Of a DNA stretch of 64,000 nucleotides, positions 35,223 to 44,426 are shown one piece after another (position 1 is the stretch's first letter; every line of letters begins with the position of its first letter). Both the position numbers and the translations under genes were made by a program. The DNA is from UBA1847 sp942492205 (GTDB taxonomy: Bacteria > Pseudomonadota > Gammaproteobacteria > Steroidobacterales > Woeseiaceae): contig CALODT010000001.1 of NCBI GenBank assembly GCA_942492205.1, positions 1,798,001 to 1,862,000 on the forward strand, written 5' to 3'. Below the pieces are notes generated by a model. That model searched no databases, was not told the origin of the DNA, and worked only from the letters and a program-made list of their open reading frames with translations.

Positions 35223-35786
35223 TTATCCGGCAGGCCGAACGTCGACCCGTACGCGGATCTTGTTACCCGGGTCATACGGCATGACGGTGCTGTATTTCTG
35301 GCCGTGGTACCGATAGGTCACCCGGTAGCCGTCAATACGCTCTTCCTGGTGGGACTGGAAACGCGTCTCGCAGCGCTCGATCGGCCGCGCGATACGTTCC
35401 TCGCCGTAGCCCTGGTTGTTCTTGCGCGAACTCTCGCTGCCGATGGCGGCACCGATCAGTGTTCCGGCGACGGTAGCCGCGTCATTGCCGCGCCCGCTGC
35501 CGACCTGGTGGCCGATAACGCCGCCGAGAATAGCCCCGACCAGCGTGGCACCGCCACCGCGATGCGGCCGGCGATCGACGGTGTAGTACTGCATCTCTTC
35601 CCAGCACTCACGAACCGGCGTTTTCACGGTGACGTAGTTGACGATCGGCTGCGAAGAAATCACCTTCGCATAGTCGTACATGGCGCGGTCCTTGCGAGCC
35701 ACGCGGTAATCCGGATCAGCGAACGCGCTGCCGCTTACGCCGATTATCAGGATCGTGCTTATCCATGCTGTGAGTCGTTTGTTCAT
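35223..35786 (-). CDS. Glycine-zipper 2TM-domain (17-kDa antigen-like) envelope protein
   Basis: A 187-residue exported protein with a signal peptide ending ...GSAFA. A central glycine zipper follows (LVGAILGGVIGHQVGSG and the following VAGTLIGAAIGSE, about 82-118), the signature of the Rickettsia 17-kDa surface antigen/SlyB-like group. The flanks are polar with two Cys. It is probably inserted in or associated with the outer membrane. SlyB of enterics is itself PhoP-regulated, which fits its place as first gene of this PepSY-phoP-phoQ cluster. Confidence 0.85.
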   Translation of the reverse strand: MNKRLTAWISTILIIGVSGSAFADPDYRVARKDRAMYDYAKVISSQPIVNYVTVKTPVRECWEEMQYYTVDRRPHRGGGATLVGAILGGVIGHQVGSGRGNDAATVAGTLIGAAIGSESSRKNNQGYGEERIARPIERCETRFQSHQEERIDGYRVTYRYHGQKYSTVMPYDPGNKIRVRVDVRPAG

Positions 35787-35921
35787 TGTCCTGCTCCTTG
35801 TGCCAGAAAGCCGGCTTTGGCCAGCTTGGGGACAAGATTAAGGCACCGGCAATGAACCGTTGCTGAATGGAAAAGACGAGAAAACCCCCGTTTTCTGAAT
35901 GGCTTATGAACGCACCGGCGA

Positions 35922-36704
35922 CTAGCCCACGCGCTTTTTCGCAGCCCGCCACTCCTGGTCGAGAGATTCCAGGGAGAAATCCTTGATCGCGCTGCCTTTT
36001 TCGATGATTGCCGCCTCCATGTCGCGGAAACGCCGCTCGAATTTCGCGTTGGCGCCGCTCAGGGCCTTTTCCGGGTCGATATCCAGGTGCCGGGCCAGGT
36101 TCACCACCGCGAACAGCACGTCACCGAACTCCGCCTCGATCTCGCCCTGGTCGCGTGTTCCAACCGCCCGACCAAGTTCCTCGAGTTCTTCATCGATTTT
36201 GGCCTTGACCCCAAGCGTGTCAGGCCAGTCGAAACCGACGCGCCCTGCACGTTTGCCGAGTTTCTGGGCGCGTTTCAACGCCGGCAGCGCCTTGGCAACC
36301 CCGGCCAGTGCGCTACCGTCATCCGTCGCCGCCGCCCGCTCCTGGTCCTTGATCTCCTCCCAGCTGCCATCGACCTTGCCGCTGGCACGTTCTTCCTCGC
36401 TGCCGAACACATGCGGATGCCGTCGCCGCATTTTTTCGCAGATAGCGCCGGCCACGTCGTCGAACTCGAAATGCCCGGCTTCAGCCGCGATCTGTGCGTG
36501 AAACACGACCTGCAGCAACAGGTCGCCCAGTTCCCCTTTCAGGTCCTCGAGGTCCCCTCGTTCGATCGCATCGGCCACTTCATAGGCCTCCTCGATCGTG
36601 TACGGCGCGATGGTCGAAAACGTCTGCTGCACGTCCCACGGACAGCCGGACTGGGGATCGCGAAGGCGCTGCATAACTTCAAGTAATTTCTCGATATTCG
36701 TCAT
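35922..36704 (-). CDS. mazG: Nucleoside triphosphate pyrophosphohydrolase MazG
   Basis: It hydrolyses (d)NTPs, including abnormal ones, to monophosphates and pyrophosphate. The 260-residue product has two MazG domains: the N-terminal one with CPWDVQQT, EEAYEVADAIE and EELGDLLLQVV-type metal-binding acidic clusters, and the C-terminal one with KIDEELEELGRAV and EFGDVLFAVVN. This is the normal bacterial two-domain form and length. It starts 3 bp after the stop of the Nudix gene, so the two housecleaning enzymes form an operon with fumC. Confidence 0.96.
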   Translation of the reverse strand: MTNIEKLLEVMQRLRDPQSGCPWDVQQTFSTIAPYTIEEAYEVADAIERGDLEDLKGELGDLLLQVVFHAQIAAEAGHFEFDDVAGAICEKMRRRHPHVFGSEEERASGKVDGSWEEIKDQERAAATDDGSALAGVAKALPALKRAQKLGKRAGRVGFDWPDTLGVKAKIDEELEELGRAVGTRDQGEIEAEFGDVLFAVVNLARHLDIDPEKALSGANAKFERRFRDMEAAIIEKGSAIKDFSLESLDQEWRAAKKRVG

Positions 36705-36707
36705 ATT

Positions 36708-37367
36708 TTATTGTTTTTTAAGCGATCGTCTGAACATCAGCAACATCTGTGCCGTAGCGCCCCAGATTCGCTCCCCCTCGTAGTGGAATTCAATCATGGA
36801 GAACCTTCGGCCCTGAAATTCACGTTCGACCAGCCGATCGTTCGACTCATCCAGCACAAAGTCCAACGGCACCTCGAAGGCGTACTCCACCTCGGTACGA
36901 TCGATGACCAGCTCTACCGTGTCGCTGACAAGTCCGACGACGGGCGTGACCGCGTAGCCCGTGATGGTCGGCATGGCATCCAGGAAGCCGATCACCGAAA
37001 CATGATGAGGCTCGATACCCACCTCCTCATGTGCCTCCCTGAGGGCCGTTACACGCACGTCTTCGTCGTGGCGTTCCATGCGACCGCCGGGAAAGCTGAC
37101 CTGGCCGGCATGATGCTTCAGCTCTGCGGACCGCTGCGTCAGCAACACCGACAGCTCAGCCGCGCGCTGCATGACCGGAATCAGGACACCGGCCGGTGTC
37201 AGTGTGGCCGTGAGCTGCTCGCGCATCGACGCGGGCCAGCGCTCACTCTCCGGCGGCAGGCGGACATCGACAGGATCGTCGCGCAGCGTCGTGCCGCGAA
37301 GTCGCTCGCGTAACAGCTCTGCGGTCAACGACGCCGGCTTGCGGACGTCGTTAATGTTTGATTCCAC
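36708..37367 (-). CDS. Nudix hydrolase of the CoA pyrophosphatase (NudL) type
   Basis: It is likely to cleave CoA or acyl-CoA to phosphopantetheine and 3',5'-ADP. The 219-residue protein has the UPF0035/NuCoA signature LLTQRSAELKHHAGQVSFPG, directly followed by the Nudix helix with REAHEEVGI. These two motifs together mark the NudL group. The start ATG at 37367 overlaps the end of fumC by 17 bp, and mazG follows after 3 bp, so the three genes are transcribed together. Confidence 0.92.
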   Translation of the reverse strand: MESNINDVRKPASLTAELLRERLRGTTLRDDPVDVRLPPESERWPASMREQLTATLTPAGVLIPVMQRAAELSVLLTQRSAELKHHAGQVSFPGGRMERHDEDVRVTALREAHEEVGIEPHHVSVIGFLDAMPTITGYAVTPVVGLVSDTVELVIDRTEVEYAFEVPLDFVLDESNDRLVEREFQGRRFSMIEFHYEGERIWGATAQMLLMFRRSLKKQ

Positions 37368-38739
37368 CCTCGGTCAGCGCGGTGGGATCGAGCAGCCTGT
37401 CGAGTTCCTCGTCCGTCAGATCCGTCATTTCCCGGGCAACGTCCTTGACCGGGCGCCCCTCCTTGTAAGCCTGCTTGGCCACTGCCGCACCCTTTTCATA
37501 GCCGATAACCGGGTTCAGCGCGGTCACCAGGATCGGGTTTCGATCCAGCGCCCGATTGATGTTATCGGTTTTCACCGTGAAGCCCTCGATCGCCTTGTCA
37601 GCGAGACAGACGCTCGCATTGGCGAGAGTCTCGATGCTCTGGATCAGGTTGAGGGCGACAACAGGAAGCATTACGTTGAGCTGGAAATTGCCCGACTGCC
37701 CGCCAATCGCAATGGTCACGTCGTTACCGATGACCTGCGCGCAGACCATGGTTACGGCTTCCGGGATCACGGGATTGACCTTGCCCGGCATGATGCTGGA
37801 GCCCGGCTGCAGCGCCGGCAGCTCGATATCGCCGATGCCCGCCAACGGTCCCGAGTTCATCCAGCGCAGGTCGTTGGCAATCTTCGTGAGGCTGACGGCG
37901 AGTACGCGCAGCTGTCCGGACGTCTCGACCGCCGCATCCTGCGTGCTCAGCGCCTCGAAGAGATTGTCCGCCTCTGAAAACGATACGCCGGTATGCTCGC
38001 TCAGCAACAAGGCTACTTTGGCGCCGAATTTCGGATGGGCGTTGATGCCGGTGCCTACCGCGGTGCCGCCCTGCGCCAACGCTGTCAGCCGCTTCATGGC
38101 TTCGCTCAGACGTTCCCTGGCGTGATCGATCTGCGAGCGCCAGCCGTCCAGTTCCTGCCCCACGGTAACCGGCATCGCATCCATCAGGTGAGTACGGCCC
38201 GTCTTCACGATATCCCGCGTCGCGTCCGCCTTTTTCTCGAGCGTCTTCGACAGATGCTTCAGGGCTGGCAGCAGCTGCTGATCAATCGCCAGCGCGGCAC
38301 TGACATGCACGCAGGTGGGGATCACGTCGTTGCTGCTCTGGCTCATGTTCACATGATCGTTCGGATGCACTTCCTTGCCGAGGCTCGCCGTCGCGAGGTG
38401 TGAAATGACCTCGTTGGCATTCATGTTCGAACTCGTGCCGGAGCCGGTCTGGAACACGTCAATCGGGAAATGCTCGTCGTAGTCGCCGGCGGCGACCGCC
38501 AGCGAGGCTTTCTGAATGGCGACGGCGATTTCGCTGGGGATTAACCCCAGCTCTGCGTTGGCGCCGGCGGCTGCCCATTTGACCAGTCCGAGCGCCGCAA
38601 TGAACTGGCGCGGCATGCGGAGGCCGCTGATCGGGAAGTTGTTGACGGCACGCTGCGTTTGCGCGCCCCAGAGTGCATCGGCGGGAACCTCGAGTTCACC
38701 CATGCTGTCGTGCTCGATGCGAAATGCTTTGTCGTTCAT
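37351..38739 (-). CDS. fumC: Fumarate hydratase, class II
   Basis: It hydrates fumarate to malate in the TCA cycle. The 462-residue protein has TGSGTSSNMNANEV, the catalytic-site HVNMSQSSND and GRTHLMDAMPVT, and the superfamily signature GSSIMPGKVNP on the mobile loop. It is oxygen-stable and iron-free, as expected for an aerobe. It is first of the fumC-nudL-mazG group. Its upstream region (113 bp) is shared with the divergent purB gene, another member of the same fumarase/aspartase superfamily. Confidence 0.97.
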   Translation of the reverse strand: MNDKAFRIEHDSMGELEVPADALWGAQTQRAVNNFPISGLRMPRQFIAALGLVKWAAAGANAELGLIPSEIAVAIQKASLAVAAGDYDEHFPIDVFQTGSGTSSNMNANEVISHLATASLGKEVHPNDHVNMSQSSNDVIPTCVHVSAALAIDQQLLPALKHLSKTLEKKADATRDIVKTGRTHLMDAMPVTVGQELDGWRSQIDHARERLSEAMKRLTALAQGGTAVGTGINAHPKFGAKVALLLSEHTGVSFSEADNLFEALSTQDAAVETSGQLRVLAVSLTKIANDLRWMNSGPLAGIGDIELPALQPGSSIMPGKVNPVIPEAVTMVCAQVIGNDVTIAIGGQSGNFQLNVMLPVVALNLIQSIETLANASVCLADKAIEGFTVKTDNINRALDRNPILVTALNPVIGYEKGAAVAKQAYKEGRPVKDVAREMTDLTDEELDRLLDPTALTEGGIKH

Positions 38740-38852
38740 AGCCAGCCCAGCGTCCTGTTTGAAGGTATTGGCGCCCGAAAGCGCCGCTAAGGTTTGTCAC
38801 AAAACGTGTATGATTCTCGCTTTGCGCGCGCAATTCTACACTGGTTTTCCAC

Positions 38853-40220
38853 ATGAAAGTCTCCCCCTTAAGAGCCCTCTCCCCGACCGACGGCCGATAT
38901 GCCGGCAAGGTCGATGAACTCCGCGACATCTTCAGCGAATACGGGCTGATGCGATTCCGGGTGCTGGTTGAGGTGCGCTGGCTGCAGTGTCTCGCCGACG
39001 AGGCCGAGATCGCGGAGCTGGGTCCGATTTCGTCCGTTATGAAAGACCTGCTGAACGGCATCGTCGATGAGTTTTCGCTGGACGATGCGGAGCGCATCAA
39101 GAAGATCGAGGCGACGACCAATCACGATGTCAAAGCGGTTGAGTACTTCATTCGCGAACGCCTCGGCGATGGGCCGGAGACCCAGACACTCAAGGATTTC
39201 CTGCACTTCGCGTGCACGTCCGAGGACATCAACAACCTGTCCTATGCATTGATGCTCCGTTCGGCCCGTTCGGACGTCGTCCTGCCGCAGATGCGAGAGC
39301 TTTTGAATCGCCTGAGAGCCATGGCCCGCGAACACGCCGATGTGCCGATGTTGTCCAGGACTCACGGGCAGACAGCCAGTCCGACGACGCTCGGTAAGGA
39401 AATTGCCAACGTCATCGCGCGACTCGAACGCGCACAGCGGCGTTTCAAGGACGTCGAGATACTGGGCAAACTCAACGGCGCAGTCGGCAACTACAACGCA
39501 CATCTGATCGCCTATCCCAACGCAGACTGGCAGGCCATCACTCACCGTTTCGTGGAGTCACTGGGCGTGCTGGCGAATCCGTATACGACGCAAATAGAAC
39601 CGCACGACTGGACCGCCGAGTACGCACAGGCTCTGATGGCCTACAACACGATACTGATCGACTTTGCGCGGGATGTGTGGGGCTATATATCGCTGGGCTA
39701 TTTCAGGCAATCGGTTGCCAAAGATGAAGTGGGCTCGTCGACGATGCCGCACAAGGTAAACCCGATCGACTTCGAAAATGCGGAAGGCAACCTGGGGCTC
39801 GCCAACGCCATGCTGGGCCACTTTGCCGAGAAACTCCCGATCTCGCGCTGGCAGCGCGACCTCACTGATTCGACGGTGCAGCGAAATCTCGGTGTCGCCG
39901 TGGCCTACGTAATGATCGCACTGCAGTCATTGAAGAAGGGTGTCGGCAAGCTGCAGGTCAATCGTGACGTCATCCAGGCAGACGTTGCCGGCGCCTGGGA
40001 AGTGCTGGGCGAAGCGGTTCAAACCGTCATGCGCCGCTATGGCGTTCCGGAGCCCTACGAGAAGCTCAAGGCGCTGACGCGCGGACGGGCTGTGACCAAG
40101 GACATCCTGGCCGACTTTATCGATACGCTGGAGATTCCCGAGCCCGAGAAGCAGCGGCTGCGTGCGCTGACACCTGAGACCTACATTGGTCTCGCGGCGA
40201 AGCAGGCCCGCGACATCTGA
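38853..40220 (+). CDS. purB: Adenylosuccinate lyase
   Basis: It catalyses two fumarate-releasing steps of purine synthesis (SAICAR to AICAR and adenylosuccinate to AMP). The 455-residue protein has SPTDGRYAG at the N-terminus, the catalytic SRTHGQTASPTT, and the signature SSTMPHKVNPIDFEN with the mobile-loop Ser. It resembles the E. coli-type PurB in length and motifs. It precedes roxA by 10 bp. In E. coli purB lies next to hflD, mnmA and phoPQ; here those genes are nearby but rearranged and hflD is not seen. Confidence 0.97.
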   Translation: MKVSPLRALSPTDGRYAGKVDELRDIFSEYGLMRFRVLVEVRWLQCLADEAEIAELGPISSVMKDLLNGIVDEFSLDDAERIKKIEATTNHDVKAVEYFIRERLGDGPETQTLKDFLHFACTSEDINNLSYALMLRSARSDVVLPQMRELLNRLRAMAREHADVPMLSRTHGQTASPTTLGKEIANVIARLERAQRRFKDVEILGKLNGAVGNYNAHLIAYPNADWQAITHRFVESLGVLANPYTTQIEPHDWTAEYAQALMAYNTILIDFARDVWGYISLGYFRQSVAKDEVGSSTMPHKVNPIDFENAEGNLGLANAMLGHFAEKLPISRWQRDLTDSTVQRNLGVAVAYVMIALQSLKKGVGKLQVNRDVIQADVAGAWEVLGEAVQTVMRRYGVPEPYEKLKALTRGRAVTKDILADFIDTLEIPEPEKQRLRALTPETYIGLAAKQARDI

Positions 40221-40230
40221 ACTGACCGCC

Positions 40231-41274
40231 GTGCTCAGGCTCCCAGGCATGCTTGTTGCTGATGCTTTCCTTAAAAAGCACTGGCAGAAGACGCCACTGT
40301 TCATGCCACGGGCGATCGAGCCGATGCGGCCATCCATTTCACGCAACGAGCTTGCCTGGCTGGCAACGTTGGACGACGTTGAGTCGCGCATCGTGTTTAC
40401 CGAACGCGGCAAACGTGGAACGCGCTATCGCGCAGAATCGGGCCCCTTCGATACAGACTACCTGGCGGCCTTGCCGGGGCGTGACTGGTCGCTACTGGTG
40501 CATGATGCCGAAAAGCACCTGCCGGCGTTGCGCAAACTGTTTCAGCAGGTGCCGTTTATTCCCGACTGGCGTATCGATGACCTCATGATCAGTTTTGCAG
40601 CGCCCGGCGGGGGTGTCGGGCCACACAAGGACAACTACGACGTGTTTCTCTGCCAGGGTATCGGCGAGCGGGAATGGCGTTTTACAGCGGACGCGGTGCA
40701 AGACGATCCGACGGCCAGCGATGATCTGCAGCTGCTCAAGGCGTTCGAACATGGCGACAATCGGCTGGCTCGCAAAGGTGACGTTCTCTACCTGCCACCC
40801 GGTGTCGCCCATTGGGGAACGGCACGCCGCGCTTGCATGACCTACTCCATCGGCATGCGTGCACCCGCCTTTTATGCGGACCCGGATCTGCAGCTGGGCG
40901 AGGTTGCGCCTGGCTACATCTCACCGGCCGCGCTGGAACGAGCCGGAAACCGCTCAGAAAAGCTCGGCCGACACGTTACTGAATTGAAACAATGGTTGCA
41001 GCCGCAAGCCCCGGGTAGCGAAGAGATCGCCGCAATAGCAAGCGAAGCGGGCACGCGCAGTCTGCGCTTACACGGTATGACACGGATCGCGTACGACGAT
41101 AAAAACCTGTACGTCAACGGCGCGCAAAGGGCCATGCCGCCCGCCGATCGGGAAGCGGTTGCCAGGCTTTGCGCCCAGCGCAGGCTGGATCGACGCACAG
41201 CCGGCCAGCTGGACAGGTCCTGCCTGAGCTGGCTGCTCGCCCAGGGCGCGTTCGCTCAATTTGATCCGGATTGA
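40231..41274 (+). CDS. roxA: Ribosomal oxygenase RoxA (JmjC/cupin 2-oxoglutarate dioxygenase)
   Basis: It hydroxylates an arginine of ribosomal protein L16 in E. coli (YcfD). The product is about 347 residues. The JmjC cupin domain has DAFLKKHWQKTPLF at the N-terminus and the iron ligands HxD in GVGPHKDNYDVFL, with the distal His in PPGVAHWG. A C-terminal winged-helix-like part follows (PADREAVARLCAQRRL). I place the start at GTG 40231, 10 nt after the purB stop; ATG 40249 is an alternative and both have weak ribosome-binding sites. In E. coli roxA also lies by phoPQ. Confidence 0.92.
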   Translation: MLRLPGMLVADAFLKKHWQKTPLFMPRAIEPMRPSISRNELAWLATLDDVESRIVFTERGKRGTRYRAESGPFDTDYLAALPGRDWSLLVHDAEKHLPALRKLFQQVPFIPDWRIDDLMISFAAPGGGVGPHKDNYDVFLCQGIGEREWRFTADAVQDDPTASDDLQLLKAFEHGDNRLARKGDVLYLPPGVAHWGTARRACMTYSIGMRAPAFYADPDLQLGEVAPGYISPAALERAGNRSEKLGRHVTELKQWLQPQAPGSEEIAAIASEAGTRSLRLHGMTRIAYDDKNLYVNGAQRAMPPADREAVARLCAQRRLDRRTAGQLDRSCLSWLLAQGAFAQFDPD

Positions 41275-41369
41275 CCATATGTAAAGCGCCAGGCGCCCGG
41301 GATGCCCTGCCCATGCGCGCTGAAACCCAAGCGCCGCGCGGGATGGGAATGATTTTCAACTGGGAAATT

Positions 41370-41388
41370 TGCGTCAAAACGTGACGCA
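41370..41388. promoter_or_regulatory. Perfect 7-bp inverted repeat (operator-like)
   Basis: TGCGTCA and TGACGCA form a perfect inverted repeat with a 5-bp spacer, about 44 bp upstream of the ATG of the next gene and in the 157-bp gap after roxA. Its position fits a transcription-factor operator. There is no T-tract, so it is not a terminator. The regulator is unknown. Confidence 0.4.
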
Positions 41389-41431
41389 GTTGGCAAGCTG
41401 CCTGCGAATCCACGCGTAGTATTGTTCGCCT

Positions 41432-41929
41432 ATGAGACAGGCAGAGTTGGACAGCAAGCGCTGGGTCATTTCGACAAAAGAAGAAATGCGCCAGGCCGCA
41501 ATCGAGGTCGTTCGCGAGGCATCGCGCAAGGTCTCGATCTTTACGCACGACCTCGAGCAGGGCATTTACGACGATCCCGAGTTTCTCGAGATCATCAAGC
41601 GTCTGGTTCTGTCGCAGACCTATGCGCGTATTCGTGTACTTATTGCGGACCCGTCTCGTGCGATCAAGAATGGCAATAACTTCGTGCATCTCGGTCGACG
41701 CCTGAACACCTATATCGAGTTTCGGCATGTGCGTGAAGACCTGCGCACGCATGCCGAAGCATTCTGCATCGCCGACGAAACGGCGCTGGTGTATCGTCTG
41801 CAGGCAAACCGCTGGGAAGGCATCGCGGATACGCACGAACCGGCCGTTGCCAAGCTATACAGCAAGATGTTCGACGAGATCTGGCTAGCCAGTGAAGTCG
41901 AGACCGAATTCCGCCAGCTCGGCATTTAG
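41432..41929 (+). CDS. Unknown 165-residue protein (PLD-like fold suspected)
   Basis: A soluble 165-residue protein starting MRQAELDSKRWVIST. I do not recognise a functional family with certainty. It reads like a short alpha/beta domain (VSIFTHDLEQGIYDDPEFLE, ARIRVLIADPSRAI) followed by FRHVREDLRTHAEAFCIADETALVYR. This layout is reminiscent of a single PLD-type half-domain (strand, then His...), but no HKD motif is present. It is the first of a pair with the NudJ-like gene 6 bp downstream, so the two are probably co-transcribed. Role unknown. Confidence 0.7.
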   Translation: MRQAELDSKRWVISTKEEMRQAAIEVVREASRKVSIFTHDLEQGIYDDPEFLEIIKRLVLSQTYARIRVLIADPSRAIKNGNNFVHLGRRLNTYIEFRHVREDLRTHAEAFCIADETALVYRLQANRWEGIADTHEPAVAKLYSKMFDEIWLASEVETEFRQLGI

Positions 41930-41935
41930 ACTCGC

Positions 41936-42427
41936 ATGCATCCAACCGACCTGACGGTGGCCGCAGTCATCGAACGCGATGGCCAATTCCTGCTGGTCGA
42001 GGAACATTCCTCCGGCCGCCGCGTTTTGAGCCAGCCCGGTGGGCACATTGAGTCAGGCGAATCCCCCGAACAGGCGGTCATCCGCGAAGTATTTGAAGAA
42101 ACCGCTTGCGACGTAGCCTGCGGTGAACTCGTCGGTGTGTATCTCTGGATTCATCCACAGTCACGTCAGCAGTTCCTGCGTATTGTCTACGCCGCTGAAT
42201 ATTTGCACTGCAATGAAGAGCAGAAACTCGACGACGGGATCATTGCTCGGCGCTGGCTGACGCTCGATGAAATCGCAAGTCGCAAGAAATCGCTGCGCTC
42301 GCCCGCCGTGCTGCGCTGCATCCATGATTTTGCATCCGGCAAACGACAGTCCGATGCGCTGTTGACGGGCATGCTGCCGCTGCAGCACAACGTACAACGA
42401 GTTCTCGCGGCTGCCGACCTGGTCTAG
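41936..42427 (+). CDS. nudJ: NudJ-like Nudix phosphatase
   Basis: A 163-residue Nudix hydrolase of the NudJ group, which in E. coli removes phosphate from thiamine-pathway HMP-PP and from nucleotides. The Nudix box runs from Gly36 (GGHIESGE) through Glu42 to Arg50-Glu51 and Glu54-Glu55. The usual following Gly is Ala57 (EETAC). It has TVAAVIERDGQFLLVEE at the N-terminus and ends with a helical tail. In E. coli nudJ lies beside rluE and mnmA; here mnmA is 3.8 kb downstream. Its stop overlaps the convergent TPR gene by 4 bp. Confidence 0.83.
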   Translation: MHPTDLTVAAVIERDGQFLLVEEHSSGRRVLSQPGGHIESGESPEQAVIREVFEETACDVACGELVGVYLWIHPQSRQQFLRIVYAAEYLHCNEEQKLDDGIIARRWLTLDEIASRKKSLRSPAVLRCIHDFASGKRQSDALLTGMLPLQHNVQRVLAAADLV

Positions 42428-44235
42428 GTCGTCTCGCAGCGATAGGGTGGGCCGTCGATAAACGGACGCTCGGCCGATTGCGCCTCCAGAATCCGCGTCA
42501 CCTCGGGGAAGTAGGTGTGGTTGAAATACGGGTAGTTCATGAAACCGTTCAGACCCTGCAGGTCGAGCTTGACGTCGATCAGCAACTGGTGCGCATCTCG
42601 AGGCCTGCTCATGATCTGCAACGCGATATAGGACAGACTCAGGTCCGGTTCTTCCGCACCCAGTATTTTCGCCGCAATCGGGCCTGCCGCATCAACATCG
42701 CCCTCGGCACACGCCTGTCTCAACCTGGCGAGGTCGAGGCTATCCCGCTCGAAGTCGCTGCGTAGTAGTTCTTCTAGCAGGTCCCGGCCCTCATCAACCA
42801 GACCGTTCCACAGATAGACTCGGTGGCTCTGATACAAGATGAAAGCATGCTGCGGAAAGCGCTCAACCGAGTTGCGCGCCAGCGCCAGCGACTCTTCTTC
42901 GAGACCAACGAACAACATGTTGTTGAGCAGCGCATTCAGCGCCAGCGGGTCGTCACTGACAAGGCGTCGAATCTGCTCCAGGTGCCTCACGACCGGTCGT
43001 TGATCTCCCAAGACAGACGCGTTGTGCACCAGGCGATTCAGGCCCTCGATGTCGTAAGGATGCGCCTCGATGTATGTTTCGGAGAAGCGGATCGCGTCGC
43101 GAAACCGAAACTCGACTTCTGCCTTGAGCGCATCAAATTGTGCAGCCGCTGCCGGACCAGGGGCGGATTCTCGCCCTGCGTCAATGACGTCGTGAAGCCT
43201 TCGCTGTTTGTCCCCGTCTGTCAGTGTCGACAGGTCACCGCCGATGTTTGTCAGCCGCAGCTGCGACACCCAGAAAAGTGCCTGGTACCAATAAGCCTGA
43301 GAAAATTTTTCGTCCAGTGCCGTCGCTCGCTCGTATGCCCTCACGGCATCCGCCCACTTTGCCGGATTCCCGGTAGAGCCGACATCGCCCTCCAATGCCA
43401 GGCCTTCGAGATACGCTTCGTACGCGGCCACCGAAGACGTACCTGCCGAGACCATCTGTTTCAGCGCTACCGGGTCCATCGCAGTCTCGAGCGCATTGGC
43501 GATCTCGAAGGCCACGTCTTCCTGGATGGCGATTACGTCCTCTGGCGTACGATCGAAAGTCTCGGACCACAAATGGAAGCCGTCGCTCGCGCGAATGAGC
43601 TGCGCGGTTACCCTGAGTCTATCGCCGCCGCGCCTCACCGACCCCTCGAGGATGTGGGCAACACCCAGCGCATTGGCGATCGCCGATACGTCCGTGTTCT
43701 GGCCCTTGTACTGGAACGACGAGGTACGCGATGCGACCAGCAGGTCCGGCGTGCGTGCCAGTGAGTTCAGGATTTCCTCGGTGAGACCGTCCGCGAACCA
43801 CTCCTGCTCCTCATCCGAGGACATGTTGACGAACGGCAGCACGGCAATGGAGCGGTCCACCATCGCTACGCTCTCGTCGGCCACCTCCACGAGCCCCTGC
43901 CGTTCCCAGATGAAATAGCCGAGCGCGCCCACCAGCGCAACAATGATGACAACGTTGAGCCGCTTGCCGGTTGAATGCGTAACCGATTCCGAGCGATCAA
44001 CCTCGGCGGTTTTCTTCACACCCTCAGGCGTCAGCTCGAACGCCCAGGCAAACAGGCAGGCAAACGGAAAACCCAGCAGCAGCAGCGCGGCGAGCGATTT
44101 GCCAACCCAGGCCGGCGCCTCGAACGTGTCAAACAGGATGTCACCAGCCTGCAGCGCGACCCAGCCGAGCACGATGTAGGCGATGCCAACCCGCACGACG
44201 TTGCGGCGCTTTAGTTCGGTGAATAGGTTTGCCAT
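42424..44235 (-). CDS. Membrane-anchored TolB-like/TPR protein
   Basis: A 603-residue protein. Three N-terminal membrane helices (about 15-33, 43-65 and 93-110) include the conserved start FTELKRRNVVRVGIAYIVLG. A TolB/FlgO-like periplasmic domain (about 128-250: SIAVLPFVNMSSDEEQEWFA, LARTPDLLVASRTSSF, GVAHILEGSVR) follows. The C-terminal half is made of TPR helices (SQAYWYQALFWVSQL and others). Proteins of this build, often paralogous within marine Gammaproteobacteria, can carry a cyclase or CadC-like domain; none is present here. Start ATG 44235 has GGGAGA 5 nt upstream. Function unknown, perhaps a scaffold or sensor. Confidence 0.82.
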   Translation of the reverse strand: MANLFTELKRRNVVRVGIAYIVLGWVALQAGDILFDTFEAPAWVGKSLAALLLLGFPFACLFAWAFELTPEGVKKTAEVDRSESVTHSTGKRLNVVIIVALVGALGYFIWERQGLVEVADESVAMVDRSIAVLPFVNMSSDEEQEWFADGLTEEILNSLARTPDLLVASRTSSFQYKGQNTDVSAIANALGVAHILEGSVRRGGDRLRVTAQLIRASDGFHLWSETFDRTPEDVIAIQEDVAFEIANALETAMDPVALKQMVSAGTSSVAAYEAYLEGLALEGDVGSTGNPAKWADAVRAYERATALDEKFSQAYWYQALFWVSQLRLTNIGGDLSTLTDGDKQRRLHDVIDAGRESAPGPAAAAQFDALKAEVEFRFRDAIRFSETYIEAHPYDIEGLNRLVHNASVLGDQRPVVRHLEQIRRLVSDDPLALNALLNNMLFVGLEEESLALARNSVERFPQHAFILYQSHRVYLWNGLVDEGRDLLEELLRSDFERDSLDLARLRQACAEGDVDAAGPIAAKILGAEEPDLSLSYIALQIMSRPRDAHQLLIDVKLDLQGLNGFMNYPYFNHTYFPEVTRILEAQSAERPFIDGPPYRCETT

Positions 44236-44349
44236 GCATGTCTCCCTGATGCAGCGCAGACAATAGCATTTTGGCGGGGTCGACGCCGCTGTTCCACACC
44301 CGGTGGTGGCACAGCAATCAGGGTAAATCGATGAAGACTTGTCTCGCAG

Positions 44350-44400
44350 GAAAAACAACCGCAGCCGCCTCGGCAAGCCATTCCTGCCAAGGCGGCTGCG
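44350..44400 (-). terminator. Intrinsic terminator after the outer-membrane barrel gene
   Basis: On the minus strand a long GC-rich hairpin (GCAGCCGCCT-T-GGCA / TGCC-G-AGGCGGCTGC) is followed by GGTTGTTTTTCC. It lies 27 bp after the stop of the gene ending at 44427 and fits a strong rho-independent terminator. Confidence 0.85.
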
Positions 44401-44426
44401 AACGATGTCGAGTTGAAGTCCTGCCC

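Noticed and set aside
37171..37977. Long plus-strand frame over the Nudix and fumC genes
   Set aside because: It is antisense to two unmistakable enzymes and has no domain of its own.
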